DNA of 64,000 bases from the NCBI GenBank assembly GCA_964544865.1, contig CAZJDV010000005.1:1-64000 (forward strand). The letters run 5' to 3'. The translations under genes and the position numbers were made by a program. Below, one piece after another: positions 34,680 to 43,013 of this stretch. The notes below the pieces were generated by a model. The model did not search any database and was not told where the DNA came from. It saw nothing but the letters and a program-made list of their open reading frames with translations. The DNA comes from CAZJDV01 sp964544865 (GTDB taxonomy: Bacteria > Chloroflexota > Dehalococcoidia > Lucifugimonadales > CAJWER01). How positions within the stretch are numbered: the first letter of the stretch is position 1; every line of letters starts with the position of its first letter.

Positions 34680-35714
34680 CTACGCGCCTCGTATCACTTT
34701 CTGGACCGCGACGAGGGTGTTTTCTATGTCATCTGGGGTGATGTGATAGTGGGTGACCATGCGAATACGCCCGCCCAGGGCGAAGCAGTGAACGCCCGCC
34801 TCGGCAAGGGCGTTCTCAACATCCTCCGCGGGCCGGCCGGCGAGACCGAAATACACGATGTTGGTCCGGACCCGGTCTGCCTCTATTTCAATTCCTTCGA
34901 TCTGGGCGAGGCCCTCCGCCAGATGGCGGGCATTGGCGTGGTCGTCCTCCATCCGGTCCACCATCGTCTCGAGGGCCACGATGCCGGCCGCGGACATGAT
35001 CCCGGTCTGTCTCATCTCCCCTCCGACGATCTTGCGACGGTTGTGGACCGCCGCGACGAAGTCCTTTGTCCCGCACACCACCGACCCGATGGGACAGGCC
35101 AGGCCCTTGGACAGACAGAAGGTGACCGAGTCCGCGGGGGCCACCAGCCGGGCCACCGGGAGTTCGAGGGCGACAGCCGCGTTGAATATGCGGGCGCCGT
35201 CTATGTGGAGCGCAGCGCCGTTTTCGTGGACCATGGCCGCCATCGACGAAATGTGAGCCGTGTCCAGCGGGGTGCCGTATGCCGCGTTGTGGGTGTTCTC
35301 AATGCAGACCAGGGCCATTCGACCGCCGACCTCGCCCTCCACCCTGATGGACAGCTCCACGTCCTCCAGGCCGAATTCGCCCAGGTTCTCGTGAAGTTGG
35401 CGCACCTTGATCCGGCCGTAGGTGGAATGACCGGCGCTCTGGCCGACGCTCCACATCATGTGGGAGGTGTCACCCACCAGCATCGCCTCGCCCGGCTTGC
35501 AGTGCGCGAGGGCGGACACCAGGTTTCCCATCGAGCCGCTGGCCACCAGCAGCGCGGCTTCGGTGCCCATCCGCTCGGCCGCCATTTCCTGGAGGCGCAT
35601 TGTGGTTGGGTCCCCGTCGAGCCCGTCGTCTCCGACCTCCGCCTCGTACATCGCCTGCCGCATCTCCGGCACGGGCCGGGTGACCGTGTCGCTGCGCAGG
35701 TCGATTCCGTTCAT
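34680..35714 (-). CDS. Low-specificity L-threonine aldolase family protein
   Basis: 344 residues from ATG 35714, with GGAGG eight bases upstream. PLP enzyme that splits threonine to glycine and acetaldehyde. D-L-R-S-D-T-V-T-R-P at the start is the family signature, then E-V-G-D-D-G-L-D-G-D-P-T, H-I-D-G-A-R-I-F-N (cofactor aspartate) and the lysine in F-C-L-S-K-G-L-A-C-P-I-G-S. Complete. The ten-N gap lies only 15 bases upstream of the start, so the promoter region is uncertain. Confidence 0.92.
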   Translation of the reverse strand: MNGIDLRSDTVTRPVPEMRQAMYEAEVGDDGLDGDPTTMRLQEMAAERMGTEAALLVASGSMGNLVSALAHCKPGEAMLVGDTSHMMWSVGQSAGHSTYGRIKVRQLHENLGEFGLEDVELSIRVEGEVGGRMALVCIENTHNAAYGTPLDTAHISSMAAMVHENGAALHIDGARIFNAAVALELPVARLVAPADSVTFCLSKGLACPIGSVVCGTKDFVAAVHNRRKIVGGEMRQTGIMSAAGIVALETMVDRMEDDHANARHLAEGLAQIEGIEIEADRVRTNIVYFGLAGRPAEDVENALAEAGVHCFALGGRIRMVTHYHITPDDIENTLVAVQKVIRGA

Positions 35715-35729
35715 CCTCGTTACCTCCAA

Positions 35730-35739
35730 NNNNNNNNNN
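35730..35739. other. Assembly gap (10 N)
   Basis: Placeholder of ten N upstream of the threonine aldolase gene. Confidence 0.95.
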
Positions 35740-36150
35740 CGGCAATGCTTTCGAGTCGTGCGCCGTTCGTCCGGGCTCAAGGCCCCCGCGCGCGATTAGC
35801 TGATTGCGATTATAGGTTCGCGCCGGACGCCGGTCAATAACGGACATAGCGCATTTCGGAATGGCAGGGACTCGAAACGTAGCTGTTAGCAGATGTGTCA
35901 GATCCCGGCTAGACGCCATTCGTCGAAGAGAGCCCTCGAAGGGCTGGATGGGAATTCACCACGGAGAACACGGTGCTAGTGAGGAAGTTTATCGGTGATG
36001 TCCTGCCTGAGGACGGTGCAGGTTGTGATTCTGTGCTGGTTGCGGGCCTCGTCAACGTGGTCGGGACCACCGAGCACGGCATGACGGCGTCATCGACAGC
36101 GCGGACCGGGGTCCCTCGTCCAGACCGATGTGGGTGCCCACTAGTGGTGT
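35740..36150. other. Intergenic stretch next to the ATPase remnant
   Basis: About 410 bases without a convincing gene. A plus-strand frame from GTG 35973 to 36209 is open but matches no family I know and overlaps the ATPase remnant. The C-terminal half expected for the ATPase is not found here in any frame. Confidence 0.4.
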
Positions 36151-36798
36151 CTAATTCAGCACCCTTCGCAATGTGTCAGACGCTAGGCCGAAGGGATACG
36201 AGACGATGATGTCTTGGAAGTCTTTTATAGTCTCGAGCTTGCCTTCGGCAGGCCGTACCCCCAACCGAAGACCAAAAGGCGAAAAGAGCTCATTCGCCAG
36301 CGATCTGATTGCCTTGTGCGTCAGCATGAGCGACACCAGGTTGTCGCCAAACGGCGGAATCAGGTACTCCGACTCTCGCCTGCCATACGATGCGGCGGGC
36401 TGGAATCTATAGAACTTAAATGAGGCCAAAGCGTCAGTCGCATGGGAGTTGACGCGAAGGCGGGAATGATCGCCGACAACATTTAGGGGTGTGCCTGCAG
36501 ACTCGCCCCGGAACCTTTCATCCTAGTACAGCAGGCCAAAAGAATTCGAGTCCCATCTGATTTCGACTTCGTTTTCAAGGCTATTGTCATAGAACAAGTT
36601 ATTCGTATCCTCAAACCTGATGAATCTTCTTGGATCGTCCCCGTAGCGAGCATAGTATCCGTAAGACAGCAACCCGAGACTTTCCAGGATATTGGATTTA
36701 CCAGCGTTCGGTTTCCCGATAAAGATGTTCAGCCGCTTGCAGTCTAGCTTCAGTGCAGCTATCTACTTGAAGTTATGGATTCCCAGGACGCTTATCAC
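36151..36798 (-). pseudogene. RecF/SMC-like AAA family ATPase, truncated and with two amber codons
   Basis: One reverse frame reads from GTG 36798 (GGAGG eight bases upstream) to TAA 36151, interrupted by TAG at 36763-36765 (H-N-F-K-*-I) and TAG at 36523-36525 (L-L-Y-*-D-E-R-F). Walker A is clear: I-F-I-G-K-P-N-A-G-K-S-N-I-L-E-S-L. Predicted ATPases of this group often belong to defence or toxin-type modules. Walker B and the signature region are missing, so only about the N-terminal half remains. By eye the base composition is clearly less GC-rich than the surroundings, which suggests acquired and decaying DNA. Confidence 0.7.
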
Positions 36799-36879
36799 GG
36801 CATTCACCTCCAGACTGAGGCGACAGATTCGCGCCTACGAACAGCTTAGAGTATAGCTCTGATGTCTTTTTCCCACAAA

Positions 36880-36908
36880 CCCAACCCCTAGCCCCCAGCC
36901 CCCAGCTC
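36880..36908. repeat. Heptamer short tandem repeat (CAGCCCC unit)
   Basis: Four heptamers in register: CAACCCC, TAGCCCC, CAGCCCC, CAGCTCC. On the reverse strand it supplies the TAG stop and the last residues (L-G-A-G-G) of the MetE-like gene. Confidence 0.75.
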
Positions 36909-37922
36909 CGCCCGCACCAGCTTTGTGCCCGCGACCATCGCCTTGAGCTTCAGGTTGGTGATCCAGCGCGGAAGCTGGAAGAACCCGCAGTCGGGGCTGA
37001 CGTAGAGCTTCTCCGGCTCGACCACCCGCAGCATCTCCCTGATGCGCTCTGCCACGTCCTCGGGCGTCTCGACGTAGAAGGACTTGACGTCGATGACGCC
37101 GGCGCCAAGCTCTCGCCCGTCGCCCACCTCGCCCCAGAGCTCGCTCTCCTTCATCTCGCGGTTGGAGAACTCCAGGACGAGCTGGTCGGACCTGGTCTCC
37201 AGCAGCGCGGGGAACATCCACCTGTAGGTCCGCTTTCCCCTGGGGCGGCTGCTGAGGTTGCCGAAGCAGACGTGTAGCGCCAGCTTGGCGTCCACGCCAT
37301 CCACCGTCGCGTTGTACAGGCGGACCCACTCGTCGATCTCGCCGGGGATGATGGCGAAGGATGGCTCGTCGAGTTGGATGTAGTCCGCGCCCGCATCCAC
37401 CAGCGCCTTAAGCTCGGCGTTGATGACCGCGGCGAAATCCCAGGCAAGGTCCAGCCGGGATCTATAGCTGTCCCGTGGCCGGATGTGCATGGTCAGGGTC
37501 AGCGGGCCGGGACAGGTAACCTTGATCGGTCTGCCGGTATGGTTCTTGGTGTACTTGAACTCGTTGACGATGCCGAGTCCATCGAGCACCGTGACCTTCC
37601 CGGTGGTGTGAAAGCGTTGGGGGCTGTCGTAGCCGTAAAGCCCCACCTTCCTCAGCGGAGGATCTTCGGCGAGCCCGGCCATCCGCCTGTAAAAACTCTG
37701 CACGAAGTACCAGCGGCGCATCTCGCCGTCGCCGATGATGTCCACTCCGGCCCGTTCCTGGTCCAAGATCGCGGCGTTCACCGCGTCGTCGAAGGTCTCG
37801 CTAATGTCGGTCTCGCCGTAGTTGCCCTTGTCTATCTCGTCGATGGCGGTCCAGAGCCAGGAAGGCGTGGCGTGGCTTCCAATGACGGTCGTCGGGAGGA
37901 GGGCCGGGGTCGTATCAGTCAT
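36888..37922 (-). CDS. Cobalamin-independent methionine synthase II family protein
   Basis: 344 residues, corresponding to the C-terminal catalytic barrel of MetE only. Likely zinc ligands: H-V-C (L-A-L-H-V-C-F-G-N), a glutamate in V-L-E-F-S-N-R-E, and the cysteine in S-P-D-C-G-F-F-Q-L. Q-L-D-E-P-S near residue 178 is the substrate-binding stretch. Members of this short group transfer methyl or related groups; the donor is often not methyl-tetrahydrofolate, so methionine synthesis is not certain. It has a TGCTATAAT promoter and GGAG seven bases before ATG 37922. Its 3' end is made of a heptamer repeat. Confidence 0.88.
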   Translation of the reverse strand: MTDTTPALLPTTVIGSHATPSWLWTAIDEIDKGNYGETDISETFDDAVNAAILDQERAGVDIIGDGEMRRWYFVQSFYRRMAGLAEDPPLRKVGLYGYDSPQRFHTTGKVTVLDGLGIVNEFKYTKNHTGRPIKVTCPGPLTLTMHIRPRDSYRSRLDLAWDFAAVINAELKALVDAGADYIQLDEPSFAIIPGEIDEWVRLYNATVDGVDAKLALHVCFGNLSSRPRGKRTYRWMFPALLETRSDQLVLEFSNREMKESELWGEVGDGRELGAGVIDVKSFYVETPEDVAERIREMLRVVEPEKLYVSPDCGFFQLPRWITNLKLKAMVAGTKLVRAELGAGG

Positions 37923-37955
37923 CTTGCTACTCCGTGATGGTCTTGAGGCGTCTCA

Positions 37956-37964
37956 ATTATAGCA
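37956..37964 (-). promoter_or_regulatory. Extended -10 promoter TGCTATAAT for the MetE-like gene
   Basis: Perfect hexamer with the TGn extension, 34 bases before ATG 37922. No good -35. Confidence 0.6.
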
Positions 37965-38051
37965 TCGGAGGGCGAGCGACCATGCGCGGGCCGGGAGAAA
38001 TAGGCGGATGAGGCTGCCTTGGCGCCGTTGCGGTCCCGCCCGCTCCTCCCG

Positions 38052-38057
38052 TATAAT
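38052..38057 (+). promoter_or_regulatory. -10 element TATAAT upstream of the Tat peptide gene
   Basis: Perfect hexamer about 70 bases before ATG 38126. Confidence 0.4.
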
Positions 38058-38125
38058 GTGGGCCTGTGACCCAGGCTTCCTAATTTGGTCGCGGCAACCG
38101 CTTGATTACAGGAGTGAGAGACGCG

Positions 38126-38317
38126 ATGGACCGTGGAAAAAAGCCGAAAAAGGGGTTCTCCCGCAGGGATTTCTTGAAGGGCGTATCGGTGGCCGTGGCC
38201 GGAGGAGTCGTTCTGAGCGTCTACTCTCGCAGACTTTTTCGCGGTCGTCGCAAGACCCTCGTCCTCCCGGAAGACTCGGTTTTCACGCCCGCCCACGACA
38301 CGCGCAAGAACGCCTAG
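38126..38317 (+). CDS. Small protein with a twin-arginine signal
   Basis: 63 residues from ATG 38126 (AGGAG about ten bases upstream). Residues 12-18 read S-R-R-D-F-L-K, a textbook Tat motif, followed by a hydrophobic stretch (G-V-S-V-A-V-A-G-G-V-V-L-S-V). Only about 30 residues follow, rich in Arg/Lys and ending T-P-A-H-D-T-R-K-N-A, with no enzyme domain. Such short Tat peptides exist next to molybdenum or iron-sulfur oxidoreductases in other bacteria and may escort a partner; none lies directly beside it here. It could also be a membrane-anchored small protein. Confidence 0.65.
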   Translation: MDRGKKPKKGFSRRDFLKGVSVAVAGGVVLSVYSRRLFRGRRKTLVLPEDSVFTPAHDTRKNA

Positions 38318-38427
38318 CGAGCGGGACCGACTCTAGAGTGCGGGCCGAGCGCCCGTCTCGCTTCTCCGCCGAGGGGCGCCACGGTCGGTCGATGGCGAGC
38401 AGTTCCTCATCCGCCGCATAGCTTTTG

Positions 38428-38456
38428 TTGACATGCGGTCCTATTTGATAGATATT
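38428..38456 (+). promoter_or_regulatory. Promoter TTGACA-17-GATATT for bioY
   Basis: Perfect -35 (38428-38433), 17-base spacer, -10 GATATT (38451-38456, four of six). It lies about 50 bases before the bioY start. I looked for BirA-type operator symmetry and saw none. Confidence 0.55.
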
Positions 38457-38509
38457 GATCCGGCGGACATTGACAGGAAGCTCTATTCCCCCGCGGAGGT
38501 CTCTGGCCC

Positions 38510-39232
38510 ATGGTAGCTAGCGCCCGGCCAAAGGTGTTGGTCGATGCCCTCATACCCGGCATTGGTGCTGGCACTCGCGCCAACCGCTTCGCAATTGACG
38601 CCACCCTGGTGGTTGGATTCGCCCTCCTCCTTGCGGTCTGCGCCCAGATCGCGATAAGGATCCCGACTACGACAGTCCCGATCACCGGCCAGACCTTCGG
38701 CGTCCTTCTCGCGGGCGGAGCCCTCGGGAGCCGACGCGGCGGCCTCAGCATGCTTCTGTACATGTTGATGGGTATGGTTGGCTTGTCCGTTTTCGCTCCC
38801 GCACCGAGCCCTCTCGGGGACCAGCAGGTCCTGCATTTCATCCTGCCCTGGTCCGGCGGCGAAGGTCTCGTATGGGCGATGTCCAGCGGCGGATACATTG
38901 TGGGGTTCGTACCGGCTGCCTATGTGGTGGGGCTGCTTGCCGAGAGGGGCTGGGACCGGCGCTCCACCGTTCCTGTCGCGATGCTGATAGGCAGCATCTT
39001 GATCTACGCGGTCGGCTTGCCCTGGTTGGGCGTCCACATCGCCAACAACGACGGCCTGCGGGCGTATTTCGAGGGGATATATCCGGGTGCCAGTGTCGTG
39101 CAGATGACCCTCAAGGGCGGTCTCTATCCATTCATCGGCGGCGATGCCCTCAAGCTGCTGGCCGCGGCGCTGGCGCTGCCCGGCGCGTGGGCGCTGTTGA
39201 ATTGGTTCAAGGGCCGGCCTCCCGGCAACTGA
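38510..39232 (+). CDS. bioY: Biotin transporter BioY family protein
   Basis: 240 residues, GGAGGT at 38495-38500. Membrane S-component of an ECF-type biotin importer, which may also work alone. About six helices. Family motifs: I-R-I-P-T-T-T-V-P-I-T-G-Q-T-F-G-V-L-L-A-G near residue 50 and G-G-Y-I-V-G-F-V-P-A-A-Y near 126. An N-terminal extension of about 20 residues is present. No ATPase or BioN partner nearby. Confidence 0.9.
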   Translation: MVASARPKVLVDALIPGIGAGTRANRFAIDATLVVGFALLLAVCAQIAIRIPTTTVPITGQTFGVLLAGGALGSRRGGLSMLLYMLMGMVGLSVFAPAPSPLGDQQVLHFILPWSGGEGLVWAMSSGGYIVGFVPAAYVVGLLAERGWDRRSTVPVAMLIGSILIYAVGLPWLGVHIANNDGLRAYFEGIYPGASVVQMTLKGGLYPFIGGDALKLLAAALALPGAWALLNWFKGRPPGN

Positions 39233-39507
39233 ACCGGCGACCCGACTTCGCTTCAACCTTAGTTGTTCACCCCGATGTGAGTCGCCACACCCTCGGCTGC
39301 ATCCAATCTTGAGGTGGGCCGTCGGCGTGTTAGCATACGCACAGGGGGCGAAGTCGGAAACTGCACCCATATTCGCTACGTATATTATGAGATAGCTCCC
39401 TTTCTGTTGGACGCTTGGTCGCAGCCGTGCTTATGCGAGCGAAGGTCATCGCGGATGCCGAAACTCAGTGCCAGATTATTCTCCGGTATGACGATAAGGT
39501 GGTATTC

Positions 39508-39687
39508 ATGTCGAGATCCGGTCGAGTGTTGAGCCGGCCCGTCTTTCTGACCGCGTTATTGGGCATAGCCGCCGTGGCTTGCGGCATTGCGGACGCCGAT
39601 GATGCGACGGCCCGGGCGCTGGCGTCAACGATTCCTACGGCTTCGGCCACGGAGCCGGTCCCCGAGGCGTTGCGATCGCTACTATAG
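39508..39687 (+). CDS. Small putative lipoprotein
   Basis: 59 residues from ATG 39508 with AAGGTGG upstream. A hydrophobic segment (V-F-L-T-A-L-L-G-I-A-A-V-A-C-G) ends in a possible lipobox with cysteine at about 22. The remaining 37 residues are Ala/Thr/Asp-rich. No family recognised. A strong terminator follows 33 bases after the stop, which supports a real transcript. Confidence 0.5.
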   Translation: MSRSGRVLSRPVFLTALLGIAAVACGIADADDATARALASTIPTASATEPVPEALRSLL

Positions 39688-39719
39688 ATCTGCGGGCCAT
39701 CGTGCGTCCAGGCAAAGCT

Positions 39720-39752
39720 AATGCCGCCGCCTCCGAGACGGCGGCATTTTTC
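39720..39752 (+). terminator. Rho-independent terminator
   Basis: A 10-bp stem (AATGCCGCCG with CGGCGGCATT), a 9-base loop and a five-T run at 39747-39751. The clearest intrinsic terminator of the window. Confidence 0.85.
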
Positions 39753-40005
39753 GTTAGATCCGTTACCAAGGATTGGAATTGCTCTAAATGGGTTAATTGA
39801 GTACCGCCAGCAAGTTGAATCATTCGACGCAATGACAGTATTATTCAAGTGTGCTGGTGCGCTGCGCCTTTGCGCCAGGCTGCGGGATGAGGACAGCCAG
39901 GCGTCTTGGAGCGGAACTGATGCGGCACGATGGTCCGATTCTGATCTAGGAGTTCTGGTCGCGTTGCTGGCAAGTCTTGCGCCATTTTCGAGATGGAGGG
40001 CACGG

Positions 40006-40275
40006 ATGAGCCCCTTGGCCATCGCAAATCGACTCGGGCGGGCCCTGGCATCGATTCTGGGCGCCCTGCTGGCGGCGCTCCCTCCCTACCGGAGAATCGA
40101 GGGCACGCTGGTGGCTAAAGAGGCCCGCGAGGACGGGACCTACTTCCTGCTGGTCGACGGCGAGATCGTGGAGGTCGACTGGCTCACATTCGATACGCTG
40201 ATGATCGGCGAGGCCCTGCGGATTCGCAGCACCCGCGGCAACAAGGCCATCAACATCGATAGACTGCTGCCCTGA
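40006..40275 (+). CDS. Hypothetical small protein
   Basis: 89 residues from ATG 40006, with GGAGG six bases upstream; the frame is open to 39721, but the upstream part runs into the terminator. An N-terminal amphipathic or hydrophobic helix (L-G-R-A-L-A-S-I-L-G-A-L-L-A-A-L) precedes a small beta-rich domain (G-T-L-V-A-K-E-A-R-E-D-G-T-Y-F-L-L-V-D-G-E-I-V-E-V-D). No family recognised; possibly a membrane-attached OB-like fold. It converges on the Lon-like gene. Confidence 0.6.
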   Translation: MSPLAIANRLGRALASILGALLAALPPYRRIEGTLVAKEAREDGTYFLLVDGEIVEVDWLTFDTLMIGEALRIRSTRGNKAINIDRLLP

Positions 40276-40334
40276 CCGCAACACGCCGGGGCGTGCGGCC
40301 CCACCGCGGCGGTGGTCGCATGCACACCCGGTCG

Positions 40335-42788
40335 TTAGTCCTTCGTCTCCTCGTTGTTGTCCTCGTCACTTTCTTTGTCCGAGCACTTGCCGAAATCCCG
40401 GGACTTTCGCGCCATGTCTTGCAGACGCTTCTCCACCAGGTGGGGAACGGTGCCATCCGGACAGGAGCCCTCCTCGTCAACGTCGCCGGTGGCCACCCCG
40501 GTGAGGATCTCGATCCCCTCTATTGTTGAGACCGAGTAGATGGTGAACAGCCCGGCCTTGGCGGCGTCAGTGACCTCATCCCTCAGGGCGAGGTTCTGCA
40601 GATTGTCCCTGGGGATCATCACTCCCTGCTTGCCGGACAGGCCTTTGGCTTTGCAGACGTCGAAGAATCCCTCGATCTTGTACGTGGCGCCACCGATGGC
40701 CTGGACCTCCCCGTTTTGGTTGACCGATCCGGTCACGGCTATTCCCTGGGCCAGAGGAAGACCGGAGAGATGAGACAGCAGGGCGTAAAGCTCCGTCGAG
40801 ATGCGCTGTCGCCGTCGACTTCGCTGTACGACTGCTCGAATCCGATACTGGCCTGCAACGAAAGAGGCCTGTCCTGGCCATATTTGCCCTGGAGATAGCC
40901 GGTCAAGATGATGAAGCCCTTGTCGTGTATCTTGCCGCTCATTCGGGCCTCTCGTTCGATGTTCATGAGCTGCCCGCGACCCACGAGACCCTGGCGGTGA
41001 TCCGGCTGGGTTTTCCGAACGTGTAGTCTCCCAGCGACAGTACGGCCAGTCCATTGACCCGCCCGACGACCTCGCCCTGGGTGGCGATATGGATTGTGCC
41101 ATCTTCGATCATCTCCCGGAGCCGGTCCTCGGTCAGGCCGGCGCGGTACTGGCGTTGGTCGATCGCGCTCTTGACGTGTGCGCCCGTCACACGTTCAGCA
41201 CCGTCTTTGCCGGCCCAGTAATTCGCCTCGGTGGCGATTTTCGGGATCTCCATGAACCGCGTGGTGAGCTTCTTTTGGTGCTCGACGAGCCGGCTGGAGT
41301 AGTCGATGACCCGCGCGACCGCCGAGTTCTAGAAAGGCCNNNNNNNNNNTTGTTTGCAGCGGGCGGCTACGAAGGGCGCGTATTTGGCCAGATTCTCCGG
41401 CGTGCGGTCCATCAGGGTGTCGAACAGGGTGTCGAACTCCGCGGCAACCTTGAAGTATCGAGGGAAGTCTTCGTCTGAGACCTGCAGCATCCTGAGCAGA
41501 TCAGGAGTGCCCACCATGCTGATGCGTGTGTTGATGGGAATGGCCTGGGGACGCAGCGTGGACGACGGCAGCGGGCTGTACTGCTCCCCGATGTTCTCGA
41601 TTCTGAGCTCGCCGCTGCAAAGCGTTCGCTTCAGGGCGTCCCACGAGAGCGGGCTCGACAAGAGGCCACGAGCCTGCACGACGAGATACGCCGTTGGCCT
41701 CGTGCAGCGAGCCGCATTTGATCATAGTAAGGGGTCCGTGCTGAAAGTGCCTACCTGGGCCTTGTACTCGATTCGACCGAACAGGTTGTAGTAGGTGGGG
41801 CTATGCTCGAAGACGACCGGAGCGCCCACGCAGGCCGTGTTGTCCACCAGGTCGTTGACGCGGTAATTCCCGAAGAAATCTTCCCCGGCTTGCAGCGCGC
41901 CAAGCCCCGGCATCGCAGGTTGGGGCGCCTCCTCGGCTGGTTTGAACATCTCTTGGTGCTCGGTCATGTCGGACTCGACATGATCCAGATATTCGACAAC
42001 CTGCGGGAAGTCAGAGTACTTGGCCCGCAGGTCCTCCATAATTGGGCTGAGGGTGAATCGCACCACCTCCTTGTCCACTTCGCGATCCTGCTCCAAACCG
42101 GCCTTGTTCAACCGCCTGACCCCCGCGGTGGTGTGCGTGATCGAGTGCTGAATCTCCTCGGCCTGCCCTCTCAGCCGGTCCTTTTCGGCCTCCGGAAGCG
42201 TGCCATACTCCTCCTGCGACAAAGGCTGGCCATCCTTCAGGGCCACGGGCGTGATGCCCGAGGACGTCGTTCGTAGGCCGAACCCCATGGCGCGCGCGCT
42301 CTTGTCCAACTCCTGGGTGACGGCCTGGCTCTGGGCCTGGATGTCGTTAATCGCGTCTTCCGTGAGGTGCGTGTATTCGTCGCTCTCGAAGGCCCTCGGT
42401 ATCTCCCGTTTGCAGGAGTCTACAAGCTCCTCCATATCGCGTTTCAGGGTCTTCATCATCCCGCAGGGCAGGCTTATGGGGACGGGCTACGACGCGTCTT
42501 CGAAGTTGCGGACGCAACCCCAATCCGGTGGCACGGGCCTGTTCGAGGTGATGACGTCGACGTAGGCGCGAATTGCGGTGTTGCGCCCCTAGCCGGGGGG
42601 GCCGGAGACGAAGATGTTGATCCGGGCTCTTCTATGTCCAGGCCGAGCTCCAGGGCGCTGATCGCGCGCTCCTGGCCGATGGTGCCCTCCAGGGGCGGCA
42701 GCTCGTCGGTGGTCTCGAATCCAAGCTCATCCGGGTCGCATCGCCTGGCAAGCATCTCGAATGGGACTCTCGCATCATCGATGCTCAT
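40335..42788 (-). pseudogene. Lon-like ATP-dependent protease (YcbZ/archaeal-type), heavily disrupted
   Basis: Pieces in all three reverse frames add up to one Lon-family protein of roughly 815 codons, from ATG 42788 (AGGAG seven bases upstream) to 40335. Order: N-terminal segment L-E-G-T-I-G-Q-E-R-A, Walker A region G-P-P-G-(TAG)-G-R-N-T, a helical insertion (about 41860-42460), Walker B and the rest of AAA, then the protease domain with Ser in E-V-D-G-D-S-A-S and Lys in T-Y-K-I-E-G-F-F. It contains in-frame TAG at 42589-42591, 42487-42489 and directly after the gap at 41331-41333, frameshifts near 42630, 41725, 41680, 40970 and 40800, and a ten-N gap. Part of this may be assembly error, but the sum makes a working gene doubtful. 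Confidence 0.7.
41340..41349. other. Assembly gap (10 N) inside the Lon-like gene
   Basis: Placeholder of ten N between R-C-K-Q and P-F in the reverse-strand protein. Confidence 0.95.
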
Positions 42789-42970
42789 CTCATGCTCCTT
42801 TGAGGTTCTCGCTGGCCACCGGTCGTGTACACTCGATCGCAACGCTTGAACTGCCGTCATGGTATTGGATGCCGCGCGCCACGTGATGGATCGGCCCCAA
42901 CGGCGATCAATGACAATTGTACACCCGGTCCGCGCGGCTGAGCAGATCGTTGCGCTGCTGTCGATACCCC

Positions 42971-42979
42971 TGATAGTAT
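42971..42979 (+). promoter_or_regulatory. Possible extended -10 (TGATAGTAT)
   Basis: TGn extension and TAGTAT, about 35 bases before ATG 43014. Weak -35 (TTGCGC). Confidence 0.3.
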
Positions 42980-43013
42980 GCCTCTGGATGCCCTTTGCGT
43001 AAGGAGGCCGATG

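Noticed and set aside
35973..36209. Forward 78-codon frame near the ATPase remnant
   Set aside because: Overlaps the remnant, has no recognisable family and no good ribosome site.
38400..38510. BirA-type biotin operator before bioY
   Set aside because: TTGTTGACA is present on one side, but no matching inverted half-site occurs at the usual distance; it is better read as a -35 element.
36151..42788. General reassignment of TAG as a sense codon
   Set aside because: Several intact genes in the window (prfB, the ABC permeases, acyl-CoA synthetase, sialidase-like gene) end with TAG at the normal protein length.
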